A DNA stretch of 64,000 nucleotides, from contig NZ_MVIH01000001.1 of assembly GCF_002086695.1 (NCBI RefSeq), forward strand, positions 558,001 to 622,000, written 5' to 3'. Below are positions 9,284 through 19,715 of this stretch, piece by piece. The stretch comes from Mycolicibacterium rhodesiae (GTDB lineage Bacteria; Actinomycetota; Actinomycetes; Mycobacteriales; Mycobacteriaceae). Under the pieces are notes generated by a model. It ran no database searches and was not told the origin of the DNA. It saw nothing but the letters and a program-made list of their open reading frames with translations. The stretch's first letter is position 1, and every line of letters starts with the position of its first letter. The position numbers were made by a program, and so were the translations under genes.

Positions 9284-10333
9284 ATGAGTACCCGACGCCA
9301 GCTGCCCGAGGCGCCCTACCTGGCCGCCGCCACTGGCCGCAAACCCAGCCGCGTCCCGGTCTGGTTCATGCGCCAGGCCGGCCGATCGTTACCCGAGTAC
9401 CGCCAACTGCGGGCCAAGAACACGATGATGCAGGCCTGCTTCGACCCGGCTTTGATCAGCGAGATCACGCTGCAGCCGGTGCGCAGGCACGGGGTGGACG
9501 CGGCGATCCTGTTCTCCGACATCGTGGTACCGATGCGCGCTGCGGGCATCGGCCTGGACATCGTGCCCGACGTCGGCCCGGTGATCGACAACCCGGTGCG
9601 GACCGCGGCCGATGTCGCCGCGCTGAAAGGTCTTGAGCTGCAGCGGGTCAGCGCGGTTTCGGACGCGGTCGGTCTGCTGGTCGGCGAGCTCGGTGAGGTG
9701 CCGCTGATCGGTTTCGCCGGCGCTCCGTTCACGCTGGCGTCCTATCTGGTCGAGGGCGGGCCCAGCAAGCTGCACGAACGCACCAAGGCGATGATGTTCG
9801 CCGACCCGTCGACATGGCACGCGCTGATGGGGTTGTTGACCGACCTGACGATCGCCTTCCTCAAGGTCCAGCTCGACGCCGGCGTCGACGCCATCCAGGT
9901 GTTCGACTCGTGGGCGGGCACACTTTCATTGGCCGACTACCGCACCCATGTGTTGCCGCACAGCTCGCGGGTGTTCGCCGCGCTGGCCGATTACCGGGTG
10001 CCGATGACGCATTTCGGGGTCGGTACCGCTGAACTGCTCGGCGCGATGGGCGAGGCGGGCGCGACGGTCGTCGGCGTCGACTGGCGCACCTCGCTGGCCG
10101 ATGCGGCGCTGCGGGTGGGTCCGAAGAAGGCACTTCAGGGCAACCTGGATCCGGTCGTGCTGCTGGCCGGCTGGCCGGTCGTCGAGCAGGCGGCGCGGGC
10201 GGTGGTCGACGACGGACGGCTTGCTCTCGACGCCGGTGCCGCCGGGCACATCTTCAACCTCGGCCACGGCGTCCTGCCGCCCACCGACCCGGGGATCCTG
10301 ACAGATCTGGTCTCACTGGTGCACTCGTTGTGA
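9284..10333 (+). CDS. hemE: uroporphyrinogen-III decarboxylase
   Basis: 349 residues, near the usual 350-360. It converts uroporphyrinogen III to coproporphyrinogen III by four decarboxylations, in the cytoplasm. Signatures: [17 protein letters not shown] at the N-terminus (substrate-binding arginine loop), [16 protein letters not shown] with the catalytic aspartate, [17 protein letters not shown], and [12 protein letters not shown]. The C-terminal [16 protein letters not shown] is also typical. ATG 9284 ([13 protein letters not shown]) is preferred over ATG 9275 because the conserved sequence starts there. It overlaps hemY by four bases (GTGA), so the two are probably translationally coupled, with hemQ third in the operon. 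The 139-bp divergent gap to DUF3000 should hold both promoters. Confidence 0.97.
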   Translation: MSTRRQLPEAPYLAAATGRKPSRVPVWFMRQAGRSLPEYRQLRAKNTMMQACFDPALISEITLQPVRRHGVDAAILFSDIVVPMRAAGIGLDIVPDVGPVIDNPVRTAADVAALKGLELQRVSAVSDAVGLLVGELGEVPLIGFAGAPFTLASYLVEGGPSKLHERTKAMMFADPSTWHALMGLLTDLTIAFLKVQLDAGVDAIQVFDSWAGTLSLADYRTHVLPHSSRVFAALADYRVPMTHFGVGTAELLGAMGEAGATVVGVDWRTSLADAALRVGPKKALQGNLDPVVLLAGWPVVEQAARAVVDDGRLALDAGAAGHIFNLGHGVLPPTDPGILTDLVSLVHSL

Positions 10334-11679
10334 GATATAGCGTTGTCGGAGGCGGCATTTCGGGTTTGGTCGCGGCCTATCGGCTACGCACCCTGGCCGG
10401 CGCGGATGCCGAGATCACGGTGTTCGACCCGGCCGACCGCCTCGGTGGCATCCTGCGCACCGAGCGGATCGCAGGCCAGCCGATGGACATCGGCGCCGAG
10501 GCCTACGTGGTGCGCCGGCCCGAGGTGCCTGCCCTGCTGACCGAGCTCGGCCTGGCGGGTCGTCAGATCAGCACCACCGGGGTGCGTCCCACCATCTACA
10601 GCCAGGGCCGCCTGCATCCGCTGCCTGCGGACACCGTCAACGGCATTCCGACGTCGGCCGCGTCGATGACCGGCCTGGTCGACGATGCGACGATCGCGCA
10701 GATGGCCGCCGAGCCCAGCCGGCCGCTGCACTGGCGGGTCGGTGCCGACCCGGCCGTCGGCGCCGTCGTCGCCGACCGGTTCGGCGACCAGGTCGTCGCC
10801 CGCTCGGTTGATCCCATGCTGTCGGGCGTCTACGCCGGTTCGGCGGCCACCATCGGCATCCGGTCCGCGGTGCCCACGGTGGCGGCCGCCCTTGATGCCG
10901 GCGCCCCCAGTCTGACCGACGCCGGCCGCCGCGCACTGCCGGGCAGCACGCAGGGTCCGGTGTTCGGTGCCATCGACGGCGGCTACCAGGTATTGCTCGA
11001 CGCACTGGTGGCGCGCAGCCGATTTCAATGGGTGCAGACGTCGATAGAGCGCATCGCTCGCGACGGGACCGGCTGGAGTCTGTGCGATGACGAGGGCCGG
11101 CCGTGGGGTGCCGACGGCGTGATCGTCGCGGTGCCCGCCGCCCGGCTCACGCCGCTGATGGCCGACGTCGCGCCCGACGCCGCCGCGGCGGCCGCCCGGA
11201 TTCCGGTCGCCTCCGCAGCGGTGCTGGCGCTGGCCGTCCCGGGCGGGACACCGCTGCCTGCTCAGTCCGGTGTCCTGGTCGCCACCGGAGAACGCTTGCA
11301 CACCAAGGCAATCACGTTGTCCACCCGCAAGTGGGGATCGCGCGGCAACGCCGAGTTGTTGCGGTTGTCGTTCGGGCGCTTCGGTGACGACCTGGCGCGC
11401 ACGACGTCGGACGCCGAGCTGCAGAGCTGGGCGCTGGCCGATGTCTTGACGGTGTTCGGGATCGCAGTCGACCCGGTCGATGTCCGGGTGCACCGCTGGC
11501 TGGACGCGATGCCGCAGTATTCGCCCGGTCATCGCGAGCTCGCCGCCGAGCTGCGCACCGGGTTGCCGCCCAGCCTTGCCCTCGCAGGCAACTACCTCGA
11601 CGGCATCGGGGTGCCTGCCTGCGTGGGCGTGGCGGGCCGCGCCGCCGAGGCTGTGGTGGCCGCCACCATCCGCCGATAG
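10330..11679 (+). CDS. hemY: coproporphyrinogen/protoporphyrinogen oxidase, HemY/CgoX type
   Basis: 449 residues from a GTG that overlaps the hemE stop. The N-terminus [18 protein letters not shown] is a GxGxxG FAD-binding dinucleotide fold, followed by [17 protein letters not shown], the GG motif of flavin amine oxidase-like enzymes. The C-terminal [20 protein letters not shown] is the second FAD-contact motif of this family. In actinobacteria with HemQ the enzyme is expected to oxidise coproporphyrinogen III to coproporphyrin III (the coproporphyrin-dependent route) rather than protoporphyrinogen IX; this follows from the family and the adjacent hemQ. No membrane segments. Confidence 0.94.
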   Translation: MRYSVVGGGISGLVAAYRLRTLAGADAEITVFDPADRLGGILRTERIAGQPMDIGAEAYVVRRPEVPALLTELGLAGRQISTTGVRPTIYSQGRLHPLPADTVNGIPTSAASMTGLVDDATIAQMAAEPSRPLHWRVGADPAVGAVVADRFGDQVVARSVDPMLSGVYAGSAATIGIRSAVPTVAAALDAGAPSLTDAGRRALPGSTQGPVFGAIDGGYQVLLDALVARSRFQWVQTSIERIARDGTGWSLCDDEGRPWGADGVIVAVPAARLTPLMADVAPDAAAAAARIPVASAAVLALAVPGGTPLPAQSGVLVATGERLHTKAITLSTRKWGSRGNAELLRLSFGRFGDDLARTTSDAELQSWALADVLTVFGIAVDPVDVRVHRWLDAMPQYSPGHRELAAELRTGLPPSLALAGNYLDGIGVPACVGVAGRAAEAVVAATIRR

Positions 11680-11708
11680 GCGAACCGCCGCGTGGCACGA
11701 TGGGTGCC

Positions 11709-12413
11709 ATGGCCAAACTGGACTTCGACGAGCTCAACGCCACGATCCGTTACGTCATGTTCTCGGCGTTCGCGGCGGAACCGGGCGAGCTGGGCTTCGA
11801 CGAAGAGACCCGCGCCGCCGTCGTCGACGAGACGGCGACGTTCCTCAAACAGCAGGAGGACAACGGCGTGGTGGTGCGCGGCATCTACGACGTCGCGGGT
11901 CTGCGCGCCGACGCCGACTTCATGTTCTGGACGCACGCCGAGCGGATCGAGTCTCTGCAGGCGACCTACAACGACTTCCGCCGCACCACAACGCTGGGCC
12001 GTGCCGTCACCCCGGTGTGGAGCGCCGTCGCCCTGCACCGGCCCGCGGAGTTCAACAAGAGCCACATCCCGGCGTTCCTGGCCGGCGAGGAGCCGGGCAA
12101 CTACGTCTGCGTCTACCCGTTCGTGCGTTCGCTGGACTGGTATCTGCTGCCCGACGAGGACCGCCGCAAGATGCTGGCCGATCACGGCATGGCCGCCCGC
12201 AGTTACAAGGATGTGCGAGCCAACACGGTTCCTGCTTTCGCGCTGGGTGACTACGAGTGGATTCTGGCGTTCGAAGCCCCTGAGCTGTACCGCATTGTCG
12301 ACCTGATGCGCGACTTGCGCGCCACCGAAGCCCGACGCCACGTTCGCGAGGAAGTCCCGTTCTTCACCGGTCCGCGGATCGGCGTGGAGCAATTGGTCGC
12401 CAAACTGCCCTAG
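11709..12413 (+). CDS. hemQ: coproheme decarboxylase HemQ/ChdC (chlorite dismutase family, Rv2676c-like)
   Basis: 234 residues from ATG 11709 ([19 protein letters not shown]); ATG 11700 gives three more residues. It makes haem b from coproheme by two oxidative decarboxylations in the cytoplasm. The actinobacterial HemQ pattern is clear: [60 protein letters not shown], where HGMAARSY contains the proximal haem-ligand histidine, and [19 protein letters not shown]. The catalytic tyrosine lies in [10 protein letters not shown]. It is the last gene of hemE-hemY-hemQ, 29 bases after hemY. In M. tuberculosis the next gene is a methyltransferase; here it is replaced by three c-di-GMP genes. Confidence 0.95.
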   Translation: MAKLDFDELNATIRYVMFSAFAAEPGELGFDEETRAAVVDETATFLKQQEDNGVVVRGIYDVAGLRADADFMFWTHAERIESLQATYNDFRRTTTLGRAVTPVWSAVALHRPAEFNKSHIPAFLAGEEPGNYVCVYPFVRSLDWYLLPDEDRRKMLADHGMAARSYKDVRANTVPAFALGDYEWILAFEAPELYRIVDLMRDLRATEARRHVREEVPFFTGPRIGVEQLVAKLP

Positions 12414-12506
12414 CAAACAAGTCCGCGTACCTCCCGCTCAGGGGCCCGGAGTTCGCTACGATTGCGTGACCGTGAGTTCTGCGCGGCCGACACGATCGGG
12501 GGCCCG

Positions 12507-14915
12507 ATGACAGGGCTGAGGGCGAGGCAGACGATCGCCTTGGTCGTCGGCGTCGTGGCATGTGCCATCGCCTTGGTCCTCACCGGATGGCTGTGCGGGT
12601 CGCGCATTTCGCTTGCTTCCCTCGCTGACAACGTGATGACCTCGCTGGCCGCCGTTGCGATGGTGGCCTCGGTCATCACCGCGCGGACTGCTCACGGCCG
12701 GGTGCGAATCGCGTGGGCCGCCATGGCAATCGGACTCGGATCCTTCACAGTCGGTGCTGTTCTGTGGTTCGTCTACCGGCTGACCGAATTCGAGCATCCA
12801 TACCCATCGGTGGCGGACGCCGCGTACCTGGCGTTGCCGATTGCCACCGCGATCGCCATGTTGTTGCTGTCCTCGGGGTTCAGTCGTACGTCGCGGACGC
12901 GGTTGGTCCTCGACGCGCTCGTCGTCGCCGGGTCCTTCAGCATTGTCGGCTGGATCGCCGTGCTCGAGGACCTCTGGAAGTCGGCGCCCGACGACCGGCT
13001 GAGAGTGGCGGTCTCGGCCGGCTACCCGGTGCTGGACGCCGCCGTCCTCACCATCGGTGTCCTTGTGGTGGCGCGTGCGCACGCTGGTCAGCGCCGGACC
13101 CTGGCGCTATTGACAGCGGGTATGGCGGGTATCGCGATATCCGACGGTGTATTCGTCTACCTCACGGCAAACCAGCAGCCCACCGATACTGCGCTCCTGT
13201 ACCCCGGTTGGCTGATCGGACTGGTGTTGTTCATCGGGGCTGCCCTTACCGGGCGTGGCTTCGCTCACCGGGAAGTCATTGCTGCGCAACCTGTTTCGTG
13301 GACTTCGGTCTGGCTGCCCTTCGTCCCGGTGATGTTGGCCAGCGTAGCGGTGTTCACGCAATCGCCCATCGACCTCAAGGCTGGGCCGGTACCGGTGATC
13401 GGGCTCATGCTGCTGCTTGCTTTCAGTGCCCGCCAGCTGCTGGTGATGAGCGAGAATCGCAGCTTGCTGGCGACAGTCGCCGAGCAGGCCCTGCGGGACC
13501 CGCTCACCGGCGTCGGCAACCGCATCGTCTTCCGGGACCGACTGAGTCACGCGATGCAGATGCGTCAGCGCGACGGACTCTCGGTCGGCGTTCTGGTCAT
13601 GGACCTCGACGATTTCAAGGTGGTCAACGACACCCTGGGGCACCCGGTGGGTGACGAACTGCTCAGCCTCGTCGCCGAGCGGATCGTCGGCAGCGTCCGC
13701 GCCGGTGACACGGTGGCGCGCCTCGGCGGTGACGAGTTCGCGGTCTTGATCGAGGGCCGGGTGGACAATTCGCAGCTGGTCGCCCATCGGGTGGTCGAGG
13801 CGTTCGACGAGCCGTTCATCGTCGACGGACAGGATCTGCTGATCCGGCCCAGCATCGGGTTGGCGGTCGCCGAACAGGACGAACCAGATCTGTTGGCCGA
13901 GGACCTGCTCAAGCGTGCCGACATCGCGATGTACTCGGCGAAGCGGTCCCGCGCAGGCGGTGTGCACCCGTTCAACGCGGAGATGCTGCTGGCCGAGACC
14001 GCCGACGGCGACCTGTTCGCCAGTGGTCCGATGCCGGCATCGCGCAGCGGCGCCAGCACCGTCCGGTTACTGGGCGAGTTGCGGCAGGCCATCGATCAAT
14101 TCGAACTGACGCTGGTGTACCAGCCAAAGTTCGACCTGAATACCGCGTCGATCGTGGGGGTGGAGGCGCTGGTGCGCTGGCCGCACCCGAAGCGCGGCAT
14201 GCTGTCGCCCGACGAATTCCTTCCTTTGGTGCGCCGCTACGGGCTGATGGGCTCGATAACCGACTTGGTGGTCAACCAGGCGCTCGATGACGTCGTGCGC
14301 TGGCGGGAGGAATCGCTCGAGGTGCCGATCGCGGTCAACATGTTCGCGCCGTCGATGGCCGACCTGCGCTTGCCCGGCAAGTTCGCCAGGGCGCTCGCCG
14401 ATCGCAACCTGAGTCCGTCGCAGTTGACCGTCGAGATCACCGAGGACCTGTTCCTGGACCATATGGAGCGCACCAAGACGGTGTTGAATCAGTTGCAGGA
14501 GTTCGGGATTCGAATCGCCATCGACGATTTCGGCAGTGGTTACTCGGCGCTGTCCTACATGCGCGACCTCACCGTCGACGAGGTCAAGCTGGACCGGCAC
14601 TTCATCGCACCGATCCCCGCCGACCAACGCGCGTCCGCCGTGGTCCGCGCGGTACTCAACCTGGCGAACGAACTCGGACTGAGCACCGTCGCGGAAGGAA
14701 TCGAGACCGTGACCACCGCCGAATGGTTGCGTGAACACGGCTGCAACATCGGACAGGGCTACTTCTTCAGCCCACCGCTGACGGCCGACAACCTGCGCGA
14801 CATCCTGAAGAAGTGTGAGCGCGACGCCTCTTGCCGGATTTCGGGCTGCTCACTGCGGTACGGCTCCTGTCACTGGTCAGAGTCCGATGTGCCCCACATC
14901 GAGCTGATGCGGTAG
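12507..14915 (+). CDS. membrane GGDEF-EAL c-di-GMP turnover protein, copy 1 of 3
   Basis: 802 residues from ATG 12507, preceded by GGGGG; a TTG 45 bases upstream is less likely. Residues 1-310 hold about eight to nine membrane helices forming an unclassified sensory domain that contains a conserved YPSVADAAYLALPIATAIA loop. The diguanylate cyclase domain has DFKVVNDTLGHPVGD, an intact GGDEF near 407-411, and an RxxD inhibitory site (RAGD) five residues before it. The EAL phosphodiesterase domain has EALVRW near 552, VEITEDLFLD, IAIDDFGSGYSALSYMR, DEVKLDR and VAEGIET, so all metal-binding residues appear present. Both synthesis and breakdown of c-di-GMP are therefore possible. TACGAT at 12457-12462 is a plausible -10. 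Confidence 0.93.
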   Translation: MTGLRARQTIALVVGVVACAIALVLTGWLCGSRISLASLADNVMTSLAAVAMVASVITARTAHGRVRIAWAAMAIGLGSFTVGAVLWFVYRLTEFEHPYPSVADAAYLALPIATAIAMLLLSSGFSRTSRTRLVLDALVVAGSFSIVGWIAVLEDLWKSAPDDRLRVAVSAGYPVLDAAVLTIGVLVVARAHAGQRRTLALLTAGMAGIAISDGVFVYLTANQQPTDTALLYPGWLIGLVLFIGAALTGRGFAHREVIAAQPVSWTSVWLPFVPVMLASVAVFTQSPIDLKAGPVPVIGLMLLLAFSARQLLVMSENRSLLATVAEQALRDPLTGVGNRIVFRDRLSHAMQMRQRDGLSVGVLVMDLDDFKVVNDTLGHPVGDELLSLVAERIVGSVRAGDTVARLGGDEFAVLIEGRVDNSQLVAHRVVEAFDEPFIVDGQDLLIRPSIGLAVAEQDEPDLLAEDLLKRADIAMYSAKRSRAGGVHPFNAEMLLAETADGDLFASGPMPASRSGASTVRLLGELRQAIDQFELTLVYQPKFDLNTASIVGVEALVRWPHPKRGMLSPDEFLPLVRRYGLMGSITDLVVNQALDDVVRWREESLEVPIAVNMFAPSMADLRLPGKFARALADRNLSPSQLTVEITEDLFLDHMERTKTVLNQLQEFGIRIAIDDFGSGYSALSYMRDLTVDEVKLDRHFIAPIPADQRASAVVRAVLNLANELGLSTVAEGIETVTTAEWLREHGCNIGQGYFFSPPLTADNLRDILKKCERDASCRISGCSLRYGSCHWSESDVPHIELMR

Positions 14916-14969
14916 GTATGCTGACGCCGGCCGTCAATATCGTGCCGGCGGCCGACGGGGGGTGTCACG

Positions 14970-17297
14970 ATGCCCAAGGCTTCTCGTGCCGCGGTCGGGG
15001 CCGTTGTGGTGTTTGTCGTGTTCGTCGCCGTCATCCTGAGCGGCTGGCTGCATGGTTCTACGTTGACGATCGTCGACGATTTCGCGCTTCTGGCGCTGGC
15101 GATCCCGGCGGTGGCGTTCTCTGCACTGGCGGCGCGGTCGCTGTGGGGACGTCGGCGGCTGGCATGGGCGTCGATGACCGTCGGCTTGCTGGGATGGACT
15201 GTGGGCGAAGCGATCTGGACCCTCTACGAGGTTCATTTGCATCAGCCGCCATTTCCGTCGATCGCCGATGTGGCGTTCCTGGTGATGCCGGTGGGCGCCT
15301 GTGCCGCCCTGCTGCTGCTTCCCGCTGAGCACACCAGCCAGTCGCGGGGACGGTTGTTTCTCGACGGTGTGATCATGGCAGGCTCGCTGTTCCTGGTGAG
15401 TTGGGTGACGATCCTGCACCCGCTGTATCAGTCCGACACGCCGGATCAGTTCGGCTTCGTCATCTCGCTGGCATATCCGCTGTCCGACATCATCATCCTC
15501 ACGGTGGCCGGCGTGGTGCTGGTCAGGTCGACCGGCCAGCACCGGTTGTCGCTGACCCTGCTCACTGCAGGGCTGGCCTGTTTCGCGTTGGCGGACAGCG
15601 CTTTTGCCTATCTCACGGCAACGGGTTCCTATCGTTCCGGCAATGTCATCGACATCGGGTGGGCGGCTGGCCTGCTGTTCATCAGCGTGGCGGCGTCCGC
15701 GGCCCACGAAAGTAAACGCAAGCGGCACAACTCGTTCGCCCTGCCGGGCTGGGCATCGGTGTGGCTGCCGTACACGCCCTTGCTGATCGCCGGGGTGGTG
15801 GCCGCCGCGCAACCGGTCCCGGATCTGAAGTCTCGGCCGGTGTTGATCGTGGCAAGCATTCTGGTGGTGACCGTCCTTGGCCGTCAGTTCCTCGCGGTGA
15901 AGGAGAATCGTCAGCTGGTGGCCACGGTGGCCGACCAGGCGCTGCACGACCCGCTCACCGGGCTGGCCAATCGCGCGTTGTTCAGTGACCGGCTCAGCCA
16001 CGCGATGCACCTCCATGAGCGGGAAGGTCTTTCGCTCGCGGTCCTGGCGGTGGACCTCAACGAGTTCAAGCTGGTCAACGACCACCTCGGTCATCTGGTG
16101 GGTGACGACCTGCTGGTGGGCGTCGCCCAGCGGCTGCGTCGCTGCGTCCGGACGGGCGACACGGTGGCCCGGCTGGGGGGTGACGAGTTCTCGATCCTCG
16201 TCGAAGGCGGCAACGATGTCGCCGAGCTGGTCGGCAACCGTGTCGTCGAGGCGTTCGAGGAGCCGTTCGTCCTCAGCGACCACGAACTGTTGATGCGCCC
16301 GAGTGTCGGACTCGCACTTGCCGTGTCGGACGAGCCGCACCTGACGGCCGACGAATTGATGCGACGGGCCGACGCCGCGATGTACTCCGCCAAGCGGTCA
16401 CGGGCTCGCGTGGTGCAGGTCTACCACTCCGATATCGCTGCGCTGGACGAGGCGGCTGACAGACGACTGTTCGGGGCGTTCGAACCCCGCTTCGATGCCG
16501 GCGGCGCGGCCGCGATCGAGCTACTGGGAAAACTCAGGCAGGCCATCGACAAATCTGAACTCACGTTGGTCTACCAGCCGAAGGTTGACCTGCACACCGC
16601 TGAGAACGTCGGGGCCGAGGCCCTGATACGTTGGCCGCAACCGGACGGGACCGTGCTGGCGCCGGAGGAATTCCTGCCGCTGGTCCGCAGGCACGGCCTG
16701 ATGGGGCAGATCACTCAACTGGTCATCGGCAACGCCCTCGACGATGCACTGGCTTGGCGTCGTGCCGGGCTCGAATTGCCGGTTGCGGTCAACTTGTTCG
16801 CTCCCTCGGTGGCGAATGTCGCTCTGCCGGCGACCATCACCCAGGCCCTGGCCGAGCGTGGCCTGCCCCCGACCGCGCTGACGGTCGAGATTACCGAGGA
16901 ACTCTTCCTCGACAGCACCGAGCGCACCCGTGCGGTGCTGGAGGAGTTGCAGAGCAATGGAATTCGGATCGCGATCGACGACTTCGGCAGTGGCTACTCG
17001 GCGCTGTCCTATCTGCGGGACCTGCCGATCGACGAGGTGAAGTTGGATCGCAGTTTCATTGCACCGATTCTCGTCGATGCCCGTGCTGCAGCCGTCGTAC
17101 GCGCCGTGGTCGACCTCGCGCATGTGCTCGACCTGACTGTCGTGGTGGAAGGGGTCGAGGACGCCCAGACGGCGGCGTTGGTACGCGAATTGGGATGCGA
17201 TGTCGGGCAAGGCTTCTACTACGGTGTTCCGGTGCCACCGGATGAGTTACTCAGGGCCGCTGTGCGGAAGCTGCGTGCGATCGGTCCGACGCAGTGA
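14970..17297 (+). CDS. membrane GGDEF-EAL c-di-GMP turnover protein, copy 2 of 3
   Basis: 775 residues from ATG 14970 with GGGGGG about ten bases upstream, 54 bases after copy 1. The architecture is the same: about eight membrane helices in residues 1-310 with a FPSIADVAFLVMPVGACAA loop, RTGD (I-site) and GGDEF near 403-407, then EALIRW near 550. TVEITEELFLD, IAIDDFGSGYSALSYLR and DEVKLDR are intact. The last EAL motif reads VVVEGVEDAQT where the other copies have VAEGIE, so it is still acidic but variant. The C-terminus (YYGVPVPPDELLRAAV) replaces the FSPP loop of copies 1 and 3. It may have diverged in EAL activity; signal input is unknown. Confidence 0.93.
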   Translation: MPKASRAAVGAVVVFVVFVAVILSGWLHGSTLTIVDDFALLALAIPAVAFSALAARSLWGRRRLAWASMTVGLLGWTVGEAIWTLYEVHLHQPPFPSIADVAFLVMPVGACAALLLLPAEHTSQSRGRLFLDGVIMAGSLFLVSWVTILHPLYQSDTPDQFGFVISLAYPLSDIIILTVAGVVLVRSTGQHRLSLTLLTAGLACFALADSAFAYLTATGSYRSGNVIDIGWAAGLLFISVAASAAHESKRKRHNSFALPGWASVWLPYTPLLIAGVVAAAQPVPDLKSRPVLIVASILVVTVLGRQFLAVKENRQLVATVADQALHDPLTGLANRALFSDRLSHAMHLHEREGLSLAVLAVDLNEFKLVNDHLGHLVGDDLLVGVAQRLRRCVRTGDTVARLGGDEFSILVEGGNDVAELVGNRVVEAFEEPFVLSDHELLMRPSVGLALAVSDEPHLTADELMRRADAAMYSAKRSRARVVQVYHSDIAALDEAADRRLFGAFEPRFDAGGAAAIELLGKLRQAIDKSELTLVYQPKVDLHTAENVGAEALIRWPQPDGTVLAPEEFLPLVRRHGLMGQITQLVIGNALDDALAWRRAGLELPVAVNLFAPSVANVALPATITQALAERGLPPTALTVEITEELFLDSTERTRAVLEELQSNGIRIAIDDFGSGYSALSYLRDLPIDEVKLDRSFIAPILVDARAAAVVRAVVDLAHVLDLTVVVEGVEDAQTAALVRELGCDVGQGFYYGVPVPPDELLRAAVRKLRAIGPTQ

Positions 17298-17307
17298 CGG
17301 TTAACCG
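17298..17307. repeat. perfect 10-bp palindrome in the gap between c-di-GMP genes 2 and 3
   Basis: CGGTTAACCG follows the stop codon of copy 2 immediately and lies in an unusually A/T-rich 87-bp gap. Too short for a terminator stem; an operator is possible but only one copy was seen. Confidence 0.3.
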
Positions 17308-17384
17308 CGATTCTGTCGTTAGTTTGCCATAGAAATTTGCTACGGTAATGCCCGGATTCGCCCGATTCTTCGCGACGTCTGGGG

Positions 17385-19715
17385 GTGAGGGTGCACGGCA
17401 TCGTGAAGCCGCCCCTTGTCCTGATCCTCGGCGCAGGCGTCATGGTCATCCTAGCTTTGGGACTCTGGCAATTTCCAAGCGCTCCGGCCATCATCGCCCT
17501 CAAGGTGCTGCTGGCGTTCACCGCCATGGTGGCTACTGCGGCCGCGGTCCGAACTGCGACCACGACGGCGGGGCATGTTCGTGCGGCATGGCTGGCCCTG
17601 GCGGTCGGTCTCGGCGCGTTTGCCCTCGGAATGAGCATGCGCGCCTGGATGGCGTTGTCCGGTCGCAACACCGGGTTCCTCCCAGGAGCAGACATGGTGC
17701 GGGTCGTGCTCCCCGCGGGAGCGTGTGCTGCTCTGCTGCTGTTGCCGACAACCGTTCTGGGCGCGATGTCGCGTCTGCGGTTTCTCCTCGACGGTGTCGT
17801 GGTCGCCAGTTCGCTCGTCCTGATGGTGTGGGCGGGGGCGCTCGACGATATCCACCGCGGACGCATCGCGGGGTCCATGCCGATCACCGCGACGATGGCG
17901 TATCCGATGGTGGACGCGGTGACCGTGACAGTTGCTTTGTTGGTGTACCTCGCCGCGCAACCTGATCAGCGTCTGACGGTGGGCCTGGTTGCGCTAGCCA
18001 GCCTCGTGCTCGGCGTGACCAACGACGCTATCGTGTATCTCTTTGCAGCGCAGAAGAGTTCACCTGTTCCGGCAATTATGGTCGGCTGGCTCGCCGCCTT
18101 GCTGCTGTATATCGCTGCAGCTGTCTCGGGGCGGGCGCGCACCTACGGCCACGCCGTGAAGGCCAAGCAACCGGCGCGCGCCGCGGTGTTCCTGCCGTTC
18201 GTGCCGGTGGCCGCGGCCGCGGTGGTCATGATGTTCACCGAGGTCTCGAACGAGGTACTGCGGGGCCCGCTGATGGTCGCCGGTGGCCTGCTGATCGTGG
18301 CCTTCCTGGCCAGACAACTGATCGTGGTGGGTGAGAACCGGCGATTATTCGCTGCGATCGCCCGGCAGGCGCTGCGGGATCCGCTGACCGGTCTGGCCAA
18401 CCGGGCGGTGTTCCACGACCGGGTCTCGCACGCGATGCAGTTGCGCCAGCGCGACGGGGTGTCGGTCGCGGTGATGGGTCTCGATATCGACGAATTCAAG
18501 ATGATCAACGAGACTTTCGGCCACCGGGCCGGCGACGAACTGCTCAACCTCGTGGGCTTGCGAATCCTCACCGTTGTCCGCACCGGCGACACGGTGGCTC
18601 GTGTCGGCGGCGACGAGTTCGCGGTCCTGATCCAGGGACGCGACGACCATTCACACGTCATCGCCCACCGGGTCGCGGAGTCGTTCGACCTGCCGTATGC
18701 CGTGGACGGCCACGAGCTGATGGTCCGGGCCAGCGTCGGCCTCGCGGTGGCCGACAGCGATGATCCCCATGTCAGTGCCGAGGAACTGTTGAAGCGTTCG
18801 GACATTGCGCTCGACGCGGCCAAGACATCTCGCGTTGCGGGCGTGCACACCTTCACCGCCGAGATGGAAGCCGACTTCTTCGCCACCGGCATCGTGCCGC
18901 CTGCACCGCAGAGTGATGCCACCGGCGCCCGTGGGTCCGCGGTCCGACTGCTCGGTGAACTCCGACGCGCGATCGACCAGGGGCAGCTCACTCTGGTCTA
19001 TCAGCCCAAGCTCGACCTCCGCACGCGCAACATCGTCGCGGCCGAAGCGTTGGTGCGCTGGCCGCATCCCGAGCGCGGGATGCTCAGTCCTGACGAGTTC
19101 ATGCCGCTGGTGCGTCGGCACGGGCTGATGGGCGCCGTCACCGATCACGTGGTGAGCCGAGCCCTTGATGACACTCGGATCTGGCACGACGCGGGGTTCG
19201 CCATTCCGGTCGCGGTGAACGTGTCCGCCCCCTCGTTGGGCACCACCCGGCTGGCCACGACGGTGTCAGATGCGTTGCGAGAGCGTGGACTTGCGGCGTC
19301 GGCGCTGATCGTCGAGATCACCGAGGACGTGGTGCTGGAAGGTTTGGAGCAGGCCTCACGCGTCTTGCGCGACCTGCGGGCCAAGGGCGTCAAGATCGCC
19401 GTCGACGACTTCGGGAGCGGCTACTCGGCTCTGTCGTATCTCCGGGATCTACCCATCGATCACGTCAAACTGGATCGTCGCTTCGTCGCGCCGATCACCT
19501 CGGATCCCCGTGCGGCAGCGGTCGTTCGGGCGGTGGTCAACCTCGCCCACGAACTGGGACTGGCCACAGTCGCCGAAGGGATCGAGGACGTCGAGACGCT
19601 GGAGCAGTTGCGCGACTATGGGTGCGACTTCGGGCAGGGCTACTACTTCAGCCCGCCGGTGGCCTTCGAGCGGCTGCTGGCGATGCTGGCTAATCCTCCG
19701 TGGGCACCAGCGTGA
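17385..19715 (+). CDS. membrane GGDEF-EAL c-di-GMP turnover protein, copy 3 of 3
   Basis: 776 residues if GTG 17385 is used; GTG 17391 is an equal alternative. The N-terminal membrane domain (residues 1-315) resembles the other copies in layout but is less alike in sequence. RTGD precedes GGDEF near 408-412. The usual DxAMYxAK motif of the GGDEF domain reads DIALDAAK, a two-residue change at a normally conserved place. EALVRW is near 554, with VEITEDVVLE, IAVDDFGSGYSALSYLR, DHVKLDR and VAEGIEDVET present. It starts 87 bases after copy 2 in an A/T-rich gap and may have its own promoter. Its 3' end overlaps the convergent msrB gene by 26 bases. Confidence 0.93.
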   Translation: MRVHGIVKPPLVLILGAGVMVILALGLWQFPSAPAIIALKVLLAFTAMVATAAAVRTATTTAGHVRAAWLALAVGLGAFALGMSMRAWMALSGRNTGFLPGADMVRVVLPAGACAALLLLPTTVLGAMSRLRFLLDGVVVASSLVLMVWAGALDDIHRGRIAGSMPITATMAYPMVDAVTVTVALLVYLAAQPDQRLTVGLVALASLVLGVTNDAIVYLFAAQKSSPVPAIMVGWLAALLLYIAAAVSGRARTYGHAVKAKQPARAAVFLPFVPVAAAAVVMMFTEVSNEVLRGPLMVAGGLLIVAFLARQLIVVGENRRLFAAIARQALRDPLTGLANRAVFHDRVSHAMQLRQRDGVSVAVMGLDIDEFKMINETFGHRAGDELLNLVGLRILTVVRTGDTVARVGGDEFAVLIQGRDDHSHVIAHRVAESFDLPYAVDGHELMVRASVGLAVADSDDPHVSAEELLKRSDIALDAAKTSRVAGVHTFTAEMEADFFATGIVPPAPQSDATGARGSAVRLLGELRRAIDQGQLTLVYQPKLDLRTRNIVAAEALVRWPHPERGMLSPDEFMPLVRRHGLMGAVTDHVVSRALDDTRIWHDAGFAIPVAVNVSAPSLGTTRLATTVSDALRERGLAASALIVEITEDVVLEGLEQASRVLRDLRAKGVKIAVDDFGSGYSALSYLRDLPIDHVKLDRRFVAPITSDPRAAAVVRAVVNLAHELGLATVAEGIEDVETLEQLRDYGCDFGQGYYFSPPVAFERLLAMLANPPWAPA

